Shown here piece by piece: positions 55,413 through 64,000 of a stretch of DNA of 64,000 nucleotides. The notes under the pieces were generated by a model that had not been told where the DNA came from, ran no database searches, and saw only the letters and a list, made by a program, of their open reading frames with translations. The translations under genes and the position numbers were made by a program. Source of the DNA: Arthrinium phaeospermum (taxonomy: Eukaryota; Ascomycota; Sordariomycetes; Amphisphaeriales; Apiosporaceae). Numbering within the stretch: the first letter of the stretch is position 1; each line of letters opens with the position of its first letter. The stretch spans positions 620,001-684,000 of the forward strand of contig QYRS01000004.1 of the NCBI GenBank assembly GCA_006503535.1. The letters run 5' to 3'.

Positions 55413-55620
55413 TAGCCTGCAGCGATGATGCCGGGCTGTGTCCCAGGTAAACTCCTATGGACACACCGACCAAGGCCAAAATGGCATACAGCCTGACGAG
55501 CAGCGGGGCTCTCAGATGCCACTCGTGCCGAATATAGATGGTCGCATGGGACAATATTCCTATTACTGCAGACCCGATTGCTAGGGAGAGCATGGGTGCC
55601 GGCACTCTCTTATCTACCAA

Positions 55621-56085
55621 CTATATGAAATATATTAGAACATACTGAACTCTGACCACATGCCTGACGTTCAGAAGGAGATTCATTGTCAGGAGGCCGG
55701 TTATGTAGGGTATACTCTTTACCCTATGGTCAGGTGTTATATTTAATCAGGTAGGCATCTATCAAACGGAACCAACCAACCGTCGTTAGATGGTTGGTTG
55801 ATGGACAACACTGGGCAAGGCCCCTTTCCCGGCTGGTTTCCACCGAGGCTAGACGTCCTCCTCTATCCTTGATAAAGGCCTCATGATATGCGTACACTAA
55901 CCTGGCTCGAGTATGAGGCCCGCATCATCCCCTGCCCTGTAGACCTCCGTTGTCTAAGCCACATACGCGCCGCCGAATATTATAAGTAGAGCACTGTCTC
56001 CTCTAGTCTTGTTAGAACATCTTCCCCCTTGAAGTTTACAGGCAATATTCCCCTACCAAGCTCGCCAGTCCACACGAAGCTGACC
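55621..56085. other. Intergenic with a probable hAT end relic
   Basis: At about 55779-55812 lies AACCAACCAACC, then TGGTTGGTTGATGGACAACACTG, close to the right end of the hAT element at 53687-54385. No matching left end or target duplication found nearby, so it is probably a decayed fragment. The rest is featureless. Confidence 0.4.
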
Positions 56086-56361
56086 ATGGATCACTGCTTA
56101 CTACCACGCGATATTGTCGCCGTCATCGCACGCCCGGGCGACGAAGATGCAGTAGGCGGGCTGTTGCTTACTTGCTGCGATTTGTACGAGTTACTCGTTC
56201 CGCCATTCTATAGGCGAGCTGTTCAGGACTACCCGCATCTATGTGAGAGGATCATCACAGCAATACGCTTCGTGGTGGTGGAAGTCTGGATTCCGACCCC
56301 TCCAACAACATATTCAATCAGAGCGCGTTGCGGGCTCCACCATTGCATAGCCTCTCCTTGA
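56086..56361 (+). pseudogene. Truncated N-terminus of an F-box-like ankyrin-type protein
   Basis: The frame encodes LPRDIVAVIARPGDEDA, LLLTCCDLYELLVPPFYRR and AVQDYPHLC. This pattern opens many fungal F-box-like/ankyrin-repeat proteins, where ankyrin repeats follow. Here the frame drifts after about residue 52 and stops at 56361 without any ankyrin repeat. It is likely a gene fragment. A very short intact protein is the alternative. Confidence 0.45.
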
Positions 56362-56639
56362 TTTGTCCGGTAGAGTCTTTATCTGCATGACTGTAACGCC
56401 TAAATGGGATCGCCACGCTGTACGTCATTCCCGGCCTAACCCCGCATCTTCCTCGATGGCCTGATGGATTTCACGTACATCCAGCTCGATTAGAAGTGTT
56501 TCGAGCACGTTGCTTGTTGTCGTGTCCTTTACTTAGACACTGAACAATTGAAGCATACCGCCACCATACTGGCACTCCGAAATTAGCCAACAAAGAGCTC
56601 ATCAGGCAATCGTATTTGTTGCGTACAATTTTGCCTACC

Positions 56640-59039
56640 ATGGCTGCCAATGGGCCATCATCCTCTCAAAGTTCAGCAAGTTCGCAGGGGTCTGATAATA
56701 TAGATTCGTCGCCTAGCCCCCCAGGCCTCGACGATCAACCAGGACTTCAAGGACCCCAGGTCACCCATGGACCCCGAGGCGATCAAGGACCCCGAGGCGT
56801 TCCAGGACCCCGAGGACACCGAGGACACCGAGGATATACAGGCCCTTTAGGTCCACCGGGACCAGAAGGCCCACCGGGACCAGAAGGCCCACCGGGACAC
56901 AGAGGCCCACTGGGACCCAGAGGCCCTCCGGGACCCAGAGGCTCCCGGGGCGATTTTGGTCTTCAAGGTATTCCAGGTGTAGCTGGACCTCAAGGGCAAG
57001 ATGGCCCTGTTGGTCGACCGGGGGAACGTGGCGCGCGAGGCAAGAGAGGCATACCAAGCACATCTCCGTATGTCACTCGTCTTCGATAGATCGAACACGA
57101 ATCAGTCTTTGAAGCTAAGACGCCTTTCAGGTATCTAGACTCCATCTCGTCGCTATTGGAATTCTGGGGGTTCCCCCTCCTTTTCTACGACCTAAGCCAA
57201 CGCACCCCTCAACGAACCACCCCCCTTAACGGACCAACTCTTTAAAATATTTATTAAAAATCGAAATTAATAGGTAAAATTAAGGTTTAAGCTCCTTTAT
57301 TTAGCATTTATCTTAAGTTATATTAAAGTATTTTTTAAAAATTTAAATATTAAACATTAGTTTATTTAAAAAGTATTTTATTTAAGTTTAAAAAGTATAA
57401 TATATCCTTTATAATTTATAAAATTAAGTTTTTTAAATGTTTAATATATATTTAATAATAAATATATAGTATAAAGTAAAGAGATTTTAAAAAATAAAAA
57501 TATAAAGGGTTAATTTAAAAATTATAAAAAAGAGGTAAATTTTATATAGGAAAAATAAGGTTTATTATAATATTAAATATAATTATTAATATTTTATTTT
57601 TTAAAATTCTTTTTTAAAACTCTTAATTAATATTTACTTATATATACATTTATAAAAAAAGAAATCTTTTTTATTTAAATTTAAAAAATTATTTAAAAAT
57701 ATTATAATAAGTACCTTTTCTTATAATTTACTAGGAAAAGTACTTATAAAATTTAAAATATCTTTTAATAATTATTTAAAAATGTTAACGATTTTATTAT
57801 TTTTATATAAAAATTTAAATCGTTTTATTTTATAATTAAGTAATTAAAAAAGAAGACAGTATATTTATTTAATTCTTATTTAATTTTATATAATACTTTA
57901 AAAATCGTAATTTTAAGTGTAAAAGCTGGTGCGTTGAGGGGGGTGGTGCGTTGAGGGGTGCGTTGGCTTATTGGATTTGCTGTCACCACGGGTACCACCT
58001 GGATCTCGGAGGATACGCTGGCGATGTGTATGTCCCTCAATTCTGGCATATTAGCTAATGAGTAGTTATTATATGAATAGCTGACAAAGACAACATAGTC
58101 CTGCAACGCCCTACTTTGGGGAGATTTTCCGGACGGCCATGTGGCTCTGGAGCAAATAAAGGAGTATCTCGGACACCAGTCTAGCTCCCCATATATAGGA
58201 TCGAATTACGCTAGTGCTACCAGGGAAGGAAAGTCCGAGCCTCAAACTTTCGCAGTGAATATCGAGCCCTCGGGACTTCAAGATCCTGGCACGAGTATCA
58301 ACATTCCACCAAGGGAGAAGAAATACTTTCAAGTCTGTATTGGCAACGGAAATAATATCATTGAACATCATGAGATCGATGTCTCGGATATACAAACCGA
58401 CTCGAGACTATTCGAAGAGATTTGGGATAGGTATAAAGCAAGTCGGGGTTCTTGGCTACGAAAGTTCTTTATTCGTCCCAAGGATTTACACTATGTGGAG
58501 GTGAGTACTTGCGATATACAATTGAGGACATGATACCAACTTGTTGACCGCAGTTTTTGACCAGCAAACGTGACCCCCGGGCATCTGGAATTCGTAAAAG
58601 GCCAAACGTGTTTCCCCCCGAGGAAGAAACCATTCAGGGGAGGTACGAATACATTGGGAAAAAAGTCGAAATGCCCTTTAGTCAATTCAGCCATCACCTA
58701 ATAAGAGCGTCACGGAAAACATTGGGGGAACACTCCGAAGACACGTGGTTGAAGACATTTCCTAAGAAACTCAAGGTCAGCTTGAGATCCTCCACAGGCA
58801 CACAAGAGAATCCCGATCTGCTCTTCGGATGGGGTGTGCATATCATCAATGGCCCGAATCCTACATCACTGCTATTCTCATTAGGCATAGGAGTAGCCAT
58901 CACGTTAGTCGCGTCCTTGTCGGTTCTCGGCGTCTCAAAGACTCAAGAGCAGGCTTTCGGAATTGGTAGTTACCTATTAGCCTTCATTTCTTGTCTAATA
59001 GCTGCCTATTATTCCTATTTAATATATACTTGCAATTAG
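56640..59039 (+). pseudogene. Collagen-like membrane protein gene interrupted by a transposon
   Basis: Exon 1 (56640-57067) encodes a Ser-rich head and 32 uninterrupted Gly-X-Y triplets (residues 44-139, GPP/GPR/GPE types). A phase 2 intron (57068-57130) leads to PYLDSISSLLEFWGFPLLFYD, where a 774-bp element (57195-57968) sits between TA repeats. The rest of that exon ends at 58027 (donor GTATGT); exons 58099-58500 and 58554-59039 follow. Without the element and one TA the coding length is exactly 1437 nt (478 aa). The C-terminal module has RIRWRC, EIDVSD, LFEEIWDRY and RPKDLHYVEF, like an uncharacterised fungal module, and ends in two membrane helices (LLFSLGIGVAITLVASLSVL and YLLAFISCLIAAYYSYLI). 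With the element in place the frame stops within about 20 codons, so the gene looks broken, recently. Confidence 0.75.
57195..57968. mobile_element. TA-flanked, AT-rich non-autonomous element (774 bp) in the collagen-like gene
   Basis: The ends are inverted repeats of about 20 bp (AGCCAACGCACCCCTCAACG), flanked by TA at 57193-57194 and 57969-57970, as for Tc1/mariner/pogo elements. A partly repeated CGTTGAGGGG unit lies inside the right end. Almost all of 57240-57925 is A and T, with TTTAAA/TATAAA runs and very few C or G, the endpoint of heavy RIP. No coding capacity remains. Confidence 0.88.
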
Positions 59040-59415
59040 AGGCGAATTTAGTCTGAACGCACTCTAAAGAATAAAAAGCCTTTCACACCGGACGCTCTTC
59101 AATAGGTATGGAAGTGATGAGAGCCGTTTATTACCAGTCCACCCATTCTGGATCCTGGCTAACAGATTTTAACACTGTACTACACCACTATGAAAGCCAG
59201 TAAGCAGCAGCAGACCCAGGGCGGAGGCCCTGACGTTACAACAACAAAGGAGGTGGTGGTCTACCCACAGCAACCGGAGCGGAACCATGCTGTGTTCGTC
59301 GTTTTCAAGCATTCGGTGGAAGACCCTTCTCGAGTCCCCTGTAGCTCGGCCAGTCCTGGCAACGCCGGAATCTCGTTACGCAAGTCAATACCGAGCGACG
59401 ACAAAGAGAACCGAG
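59040..59415. other. Intergenic, no gene seen
   Basis: 376 bp between the converging collagen-like gene and reductase gene. Nothing supported. Confidence 0.4.
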
Positions 59416-60609
59416 CTAAACCTTCTCCATGCCGGACAGCTCAAGGTACTGCCCAGCAACATCGAGCACCATGTCTTTATACGCCTTAAAGCTAAACCCC
59501 AGTTTCACCTCTGTTTGACGGGCGTTCCAGTTGAAGGGCACCGTCGGCTGATCGCCCCGGCGAAACACACCGTCGGCGACGGCCTTGGGGAAATGCTTCT
59601 GGACCACATCCCAGGCATCGTTGAAGCGGTTAGCCGTCGTGACGCCGACATCTTCCGGAAAAGAGGCTCCGCCCTCCCCCACCTCCTTCAAAGCCATGAG
59701 ATGGACCTTGGCGACGCCGGATACCGCCGCGACGCCCGAGGGCATGGACCACGGTGCAGTCTTCCCCGAAACAATGAGATCCAGAAGGAAGTGGTTCGTC
59801 CCCGCCCAGAGCTCGTCGACCCCAAGGGCCCGTTCGTCTCGTCCGAGTACCAAGCCGGGGAGTACCTTGACGACTGCAAAAGGCGGCCGTTCGTCCTTGA
59901 TGAAACGGTCGATGCTGTTCAAGGCCGCGACCTTGCCAGCGCCGTAGGCGGACTCCATGAAGTCGAAGGGGCCGGGCGTGTCTGGGACGCGCGACTCCGC
60001 TGTGGTCTCCTCTTGGGTAGAGCCGGGCGGGTAGTTCGTGTTTCCGACGACGGAAGAGGTGATGACGAGTCGCCTCAGCGTCGGCGCCTTGAGGGCCGAA
60101 TGGAGCATGGTCTTCACGCTCTGGACGTTGGGCTCGTAGATGCCGGTCTGGGGGTCCAAGAAGGGCGACGGGAGCGGCGAGGCGGAATGGATGATGTAGC
60201 GGACTCCCTGGACGGCGTCGTCGTAGGCGCCGTCGCGGGAGATGTCTGGGGCCTCTACGACTGAAAGCTTGTCCGGCACGACATCCTATCGACTCTTGGT
60301 GTCAGCATCTACTCTTCTTGGGTTGAATACAATGTCTCGAGAGGGAATAGTGGAAATTTCTGGAATAAGCAATTATTCCACCCCTCGTGAGACACTGGAC
60401 TAACGTGGAATAAACACTAGAATAGGAAGGAATAAACACCGAAAGTCGCTTACCAGGACCAGTATTTTCGGGTGCGAAAGCAGGAATCGACCCTTCTCTT
60501 TGGAACGTACGGCGGCGCGAACGGAGTACCCCTCTTCGAGAGCACCGAGCAGTACTTTGAAGCCGATGAGGCCAGTGGCACCAGTGACAAGGAGGTCGGG
60601 AGAAGCCAT
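59416..60609 (-). CDS. Extended SDR / dihydroflavonol-reductase-like ketoreductase
   Basis: Two exons: 60609-60454 and 60285-59416 (1026 nt, 341 aa). The dinucleotide motif GxxGxxG reads VTGATGLIGFK at the N-terminus; the catalytic YxxxK is SAYGAGK (Tyr166, Lys170), and VRYIIHSASP and LVITSSVVGN are the usual beta-strand ends of the NADP-dependent extended SDR (3-beta-HSD/DFR-like) group. It would reduce a carbonyl of a small molecule with NAD(P)H in the cytosol. The start at 60609 gives the standard distance to the Rossmann motif. Its only intron is the introner-like element copy 2. Beside it are a hydrolase and a terpene synthase, so a terpenoid-tailoring role is plausible. Confidence 0.9.
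60286..60453 (-). mobile_element. Introner-like element, copy 2 (phase 0 intron of the reductase gene)
   Basis: 168 nt between CTGGTCCTG and GATGTCGTG. On the minus strand it begins GTAAGCGACTTTCGGTG and ends ACACCAAGAGTCGATAG. It aligns end to end with 22187-22356 with one small indel and fewer than about 20 base changes, mostly transitions. It has the same terminal complementarity (one mismatch, one G-U) and the same central hairpin. The flanking exons are not related to the first host gene. Confidence 0.82.
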
Positions 60610-61189
60610 GATGCTCGTGATATTATCGAGACGGGAAACAGTAGTAGAGGAGAGGAGAGGCAGCATGTGTGAATGTGGCCGAGGTGTTTAGGCCAAAGTA
60701 AACAAATCATTTTCAAGCAGATGCTCGTCACGAGTTGGTTTTAATACCCATCTCCAGAGTGCTCTTTGGCCACCACGCAAGGGTTCTGTGGGTATTTGCA
60801 GACTCAAGTGACACAGCCATGCACCCAACCGATTGCTTTCAGACGATCGCTCCATATCCAGTTTCTGCTCACTAACCTATCTGCGTTCACCCTGCTACGC
60901 CCTCTGATCTCCAGTCGGTCTTTTCTGCCAGCTGAGGTTTTTCGCGGGCACTAGAAACGGGAAGTAAGGGGGCGGCGGAACACGGGATTCCCCGCGCATA
61001 CTTCTCGGAAGGATTCTAATGTTGTTGGCGCTAATGCACCGCAGGTTGGAGATTGATTGGTCGCCGCGAAGATGACAGTCTGCTCGAATTCCTTTTCTCA
61101 GTCTGATAATGCTCTGTTTCTCCAAGTCTGCCCAATGATACCTTTTGACTACGTGGATTTGCTCGGATCTGGGTTGCAACGCTACAATC
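60610..61189. other. Divergent promoter region
   Basis: 580 bp between the reductase (left, minus) and the hydrolase (right, plus), a shape that allows shared control. No further coding sequence. Confidence 0.45.
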
Positions 61190-62028
61190 ATGTCCAACCC
61201 ATTCTTCGTCCTCCTCCACGGGGCCTGGCACACCCCAAAATGCTTCGCACCCCTTATCGCAGCTTTCAGTAAAGCCGGCTATGCCGACAGGGTCGTGGCG
61301 CCCGCCCTGCCCTCGTCCAACGCCACGCCGCTGCCGGTCGACTGGGACGCAGACGTCGCGACGATCTGGAGTACTGTTTCCAAGCTCGCCGAAGACGGCC
61401 ATGACGTCGTTGTGGTCATGCACAGCCTAAGCGGGTTGACGGGAGGCATGAGCCTTGACGGCTTGGACAAGCAATCCCGTGTCGGCCAGGGGTTGAAGGG
61501 CGGCGTCATCCGGCTCGTGTACATTGCCGCCTTCTTGGTTCCGGAGGGGTTCCAACACTCGCCGACTGGGACGCGCGACAACATGGTTCCGCAGATGAAG
61601 ACCGACATGGATGTATGTCATGCCGAAGTATGGGTCGCATCGATAATTGTCATCGCTAATCAAGTTCCCAGGCCGGCTCCATCACCATCCTCCCAGAAGA
61701 CGCCAAGGACATGTTCTACCAAGACGTGGATGACGAGATCACAGCAGAACTGGCAAGAGACCTGCGCCCCCAGAGCTTGGGGGTCTACTGGGGCAAGACG
61801 ACCTCCGCGGCCTGGCGGTACATCCCTACCACTTACATCATTTGCAAGCGGGATGTGCCTACCACGGTCTCGGCCATTTATTGGCTGTTAGACACAGCGA
61901 AGGCCAGTGGACCGCACAAGATTGACTCCATCATCGAAGTCGACGCGGGGCATTCACCGTTCATCAGTAAGCCGCAGTGGTTGGCAGACACGCTCATTGC
62001 CGAAGCCACTAGGGAAGGGACATCGTGA
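61190..62028 (+). CDS. Alpha/beta hydrolase
   Basis: Two exons: 61190-61612 and 61672-62028 (780 nt, 259 aa). The oxyanion motif is LLHGAWHTP (residues 8-16). The nucleophile elbow reads VVVMHSLSGLTGG, with Ser79 after His78, a variant of GHSxGG common in fungal enzymes of this size. A likely acid is Asp202 (CKRDVPTT) and the catalytic His is His235 in EVDAGHSPFIS. No signal peptide, so cytosolic. The likely activity is an ester, lactone or related hydrolysis. The neighbours suggest a role with the reductase and terpene synthase, but that is inference. Confidence 0.86.
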
Positions 62029-62111
62029 TTGGCATCATAAAGGCCAGGCTTAACTCTTGGAGCGACGTATCATAGTTTTTATAGTGCTATTATTTACAAT
62101 CGAGGCCATCA

Positions 62112-63505
62112 TTAAAGCCTATCATCCTCAATCTGAACCGACCCCACCGGCCCCCCGTCCCCGCCAACCCTAGGCAACAGACTCAACACGCGCGACTGCT
62201 TGATGGCGGGCCCCCGCTTCCCGAAATACCGCTCGCTCTCGTAGCTCCAGTGCATGACCCCGCTGACGCACTGGGCCATGCCGTCGACCAGCCGCTGCAC
62301 CGCCAGGCCGGCGGGGCCCATCCACCGCGGCAGCCGGCCGTACAGGGCGTAGAACCGCTGCATCTTGCGCCGGCTCAGCTCGCCCGCGTGGTCGAAGGCT
62401 TGTTGGACGTCCAGGCGGTGTTGCTGCATGATGATGGTGATGATGTTGTGCTCGTCGTCGCGGGCGGACTGCTCTTTGTTGTAGGAGAGGATGTCCTGGG
62501 TGGTATGTCAGTTGGAGAGTGGTTCATAATACGTTTATTAAATGTTGTAATCCCGTAGAGGGAGATGAAGGGCGGGTAACAGGGCTAACAGCGAACGAAG
62601 TATAGGGAACGTACATTGGCGATCACAATAAGATCCACAGCAAGAGTCTCCATCCTCAAGAGGACCTTGTTGCACCGTATCTCGTCGGGGATATTCAGGT
62701 CCATCTCATGCAGCGCTATTGTGGAAAGTGCGCCAGAGGTGTGCCGCCGAATGGGGAAGTAAGTCGCCAGGTCCACGATGCGCGACTCCGATCTGAGCTC
62801 AGCCTGGCGGGCGACCGACTCGACATACTTGAGCCACGTCGCGAGAAACCGCCTCTTGAAAGTCGGCGTGGCGTCTCTTGGAAGGCGATTCCAAAACCTG
62901 AGAGATACAGATGTTAGTACCGTTGATCTAGAATGATGTGCTTCACTCGAGGTATACTCACTGCCGTGTAAACTCTCCACCGATCCACTCTCCCGCCGGC
63001 CTGGGCATGTACGGGTTCGCAAACGCATCCAGCTGGATCCGCGCCTGCTCCCACACCTCCTCTGGTCCGGCCTTGTCCGAGAACTCGTCGAACATGAAGA
63101 ATAAGTGCATTAGGTCACACCCCGATCTGAGCTGCTCTATATTCATTATATCCATCACGAGTCAGCGTTGCAACAGGACCCGGTATTTAAGGAGACCGAT
63201 CTCACCTTTTGTCATCCTAGCGTAGCAAAACCCTGCCAAGAGGTCTGGTGATGGCGATGGGAACACATCAGTATCTAGTAGTAGGACGGGCACGTAAGGG
63301 CCTGGTGCAAATAGGTCAACTTACTTAGCTTGCCCTTGTCGTGAACCAGCTTCTGCGTCTCGGCGTCGAACGCGTTGAAGCTGGCGCTCCACTCGAGACA
63401 TTCCTCTTCGACCTCGGCTAGGTGAGGGTTGACCTGCCGTGGCCATTTCCAGAGGGCCTCGAGCTCAGGCAAACGGATCTTGTTGGTGTTGTTGTGGCTG
63501 GTCAT
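62112..63505 (-). CDS. Class I terpene synthase (sesquiterpene-synthase-like)
   Basis: Five exons: 63505-63325, 63244-63206, 63136-62962, 62897-62615 and 62495-62112 (1062 nt, 353 aa). The aspartate-rich Mg-binding motif is FMFDEFSD (Asp90; D-E-x-x-D form). The second metal motif NSE/DTE reads NDILSYNKE (Asn226, Ser230, Glu234), with an intron exactly between Asn and Asp. The C-terminal pyrophosphate-sensing pair is SERYF (Arg315-Tyr316). [11 protein letters not shown] is the typical start of microbial terpene synthases (pentalenene/trichodiene-type fold, no polyprenyl-transferase fusion). It should ionise and cyclise a linear prenyl diphosphate, most likely farnesyl diphosphate. Start chosen at 63505; an upstream Met (63526) is possible. 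Confidence 0.92.
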
Positions 63506-64000
63506 TATGGGTTCGTAAATATACATGATAGTGAAAGCGGTGTCTGTGCTGAATGTCTAAGCTCGGCCCGTGGGGATATGATGAGCGACTTGGTACTAAT
63601 AAGGACGTTGGTCAGGACCGGGGCATTACTGCGAGTCTGGCTGGGCAGGAGCTGTCGGGCTTGTCGCCGCGATCCCGATCGTGGTGTTTACTTCTTTTTC
63701 CCTCCCTTTGCCGCGATTGTCTTGATAACCGGTTTGTTACGAACATCTAGGCCTTAGAAGGGAGAGATTCCCGACTCGTCGGTGATACGTCTTCGGCATC
63801 AACCTTATTTGCCACATATGCGTATCTTGTGGAGGCGGAAGACCCCGAAAGACCTTCCTTCGGATGCATCGCATGATGCATCAGAATAGGACATGTTATA
63901 TGTGATAGGAACGAATGGCATCTGCGCTCCCTTACTCGAGACAACGGAATCCAAATTGGTCAGATATGACTTGCATCAGTCTACCGGAGCCATAGTCATC
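63506..64000. other. Upstream region of the terpene synthase, no gene seen
   Basis: The last 500 bp hold the terpene synthase promoter and only short frames. The next gene is not reached. Confidence 0.4.

Larger units (their letters stand above)
52843..55620 (-). pseudogene. Cytochrome P450 gene broken by three transposons, a deletion and a frameshift
   Basis: Pieces in order on the minus strand: N-terminal membrane anchors (55620-55415, LSLAIGSAVIGILSHATIYI), the proline hinge (near 54930, FHRLRHFPGPWLAS), a middle exon (about 54847-54614, FARSFDMLVDEKWHFGP), an exon 54556-54440 (MKGVLTDVFHWLIDAS), the I-helix exon (from 53667, DTVAATLVFAFYELGHDP), the ExxR helix (NEALRLHP), then GMTIGGTYIPGN, the PERW motif and the haem loop FARGKFNCVG. 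Lesions: element 54996-55412 in the N-terminal part; a jump from LLIESL to GEFVFARSF near 54845, where family members have roughly 100 more residues; element 53687-54385 inside an intron; a one-base loss after HDPYHQD (about 53605); and MITE B in the codons between PPEG and MTIGG. It cannot make a full P450. Confidence 0.88.

Noticed and set aside
59287..60264. Plus-strand open frame of 325 aa
   Set aside because: Antisense shadow of the reductase gene.
39757..63505. One large biosynthetic cluster from the acyltransferase to the terpene synthase
   Set aside because: Photoreceptor, DUF3176 and collagen-like genes lie between, so only the 59-63.5 kb part is supported as a possible cluster.

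Overview
The window is nuclear DNA of a filamentous ascomycete (Pezizomycotina). Protein-coding genes carry many short spliceosomal introns (about 45-125 nt, GT-AG, with CTAAC/CTGAC-type branch sites). The families are typical of these fungi: SAT4/PTH11-like rhodopsin-fold membrane protein, BBE-type FAD oxidase, GH18 and GH3 enzymes, PTR2 peptide transporter, DUF3176 proteins, a white-collar photoreceptor, a sesquiterpene-type synthase. Intergenic and transposon DNA has AT-rich, transition-biased decay that looks like repeat-induced point mutation (RIP). I cannot name the genus. No tRNA, rRNA or CRISPR was found.

Layout. 0-10.5 kb: 3' end of a GPI-anchor-like protein, a six-exon SAT4-type protein, a bicovalent FAD oxidase, a frameshifted F-box-like protein, a zinc-finger protein whose start codon is isolated by an intron, and a small His/Ser-rich protein. 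10.5-14 kb is gene-poor. 14-31 kb: an MFS transporter, a membrane-anchored GH3 beta-glucosidase, a coiled-coil protein, an HSPA12-like Hsp70, a secreted protein of unknown function and a GH18 chitinase. 33-42.6 kb: PTR2 transporter, dynamin-like GTPase, BAHD-type acyltransferase, four-helix membrane protein. 43-52 kb: two DUF3176 paralogues flanking a WC-1-like blue-light receptor/GATA factor.

49-60 kb is a transposon-rich decaying island. A cytochrome P450 gene carries three different non-autonomous DNA transposons, an internal deletion and a frameshift. A 221-226 bp MITE family with 7-bp target duplications has two copies. A collagen-like membrane-protein gene (32 uninterrupted Gly-X-Y triplets) is split by a TA-flanked AT-rich element; removing the element plus one TA restores the frame exactly. 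59-63.5 kb holds an SDR reductase, an alpha/beta hydrolase and a class I terpene synthase, which together with the dead P450 look like a small terpenoid cluster, partly decayed.

The most unusual signal is a pair of nearly identical introns (170 and 168 nt) in two unrelated genes 38 kb apart (22187-22356 and 60286-60453). Both are phase 0, both begin GTAAGCGACTTTCGG and end in GTCGATAG, and both have complementary ends. They fit introner-like elements, that is, introns that multiply as mobile units. Exon boundaries throughout were worked out by hand from splice consensus, frame continuity and family fit, so they are predictions.
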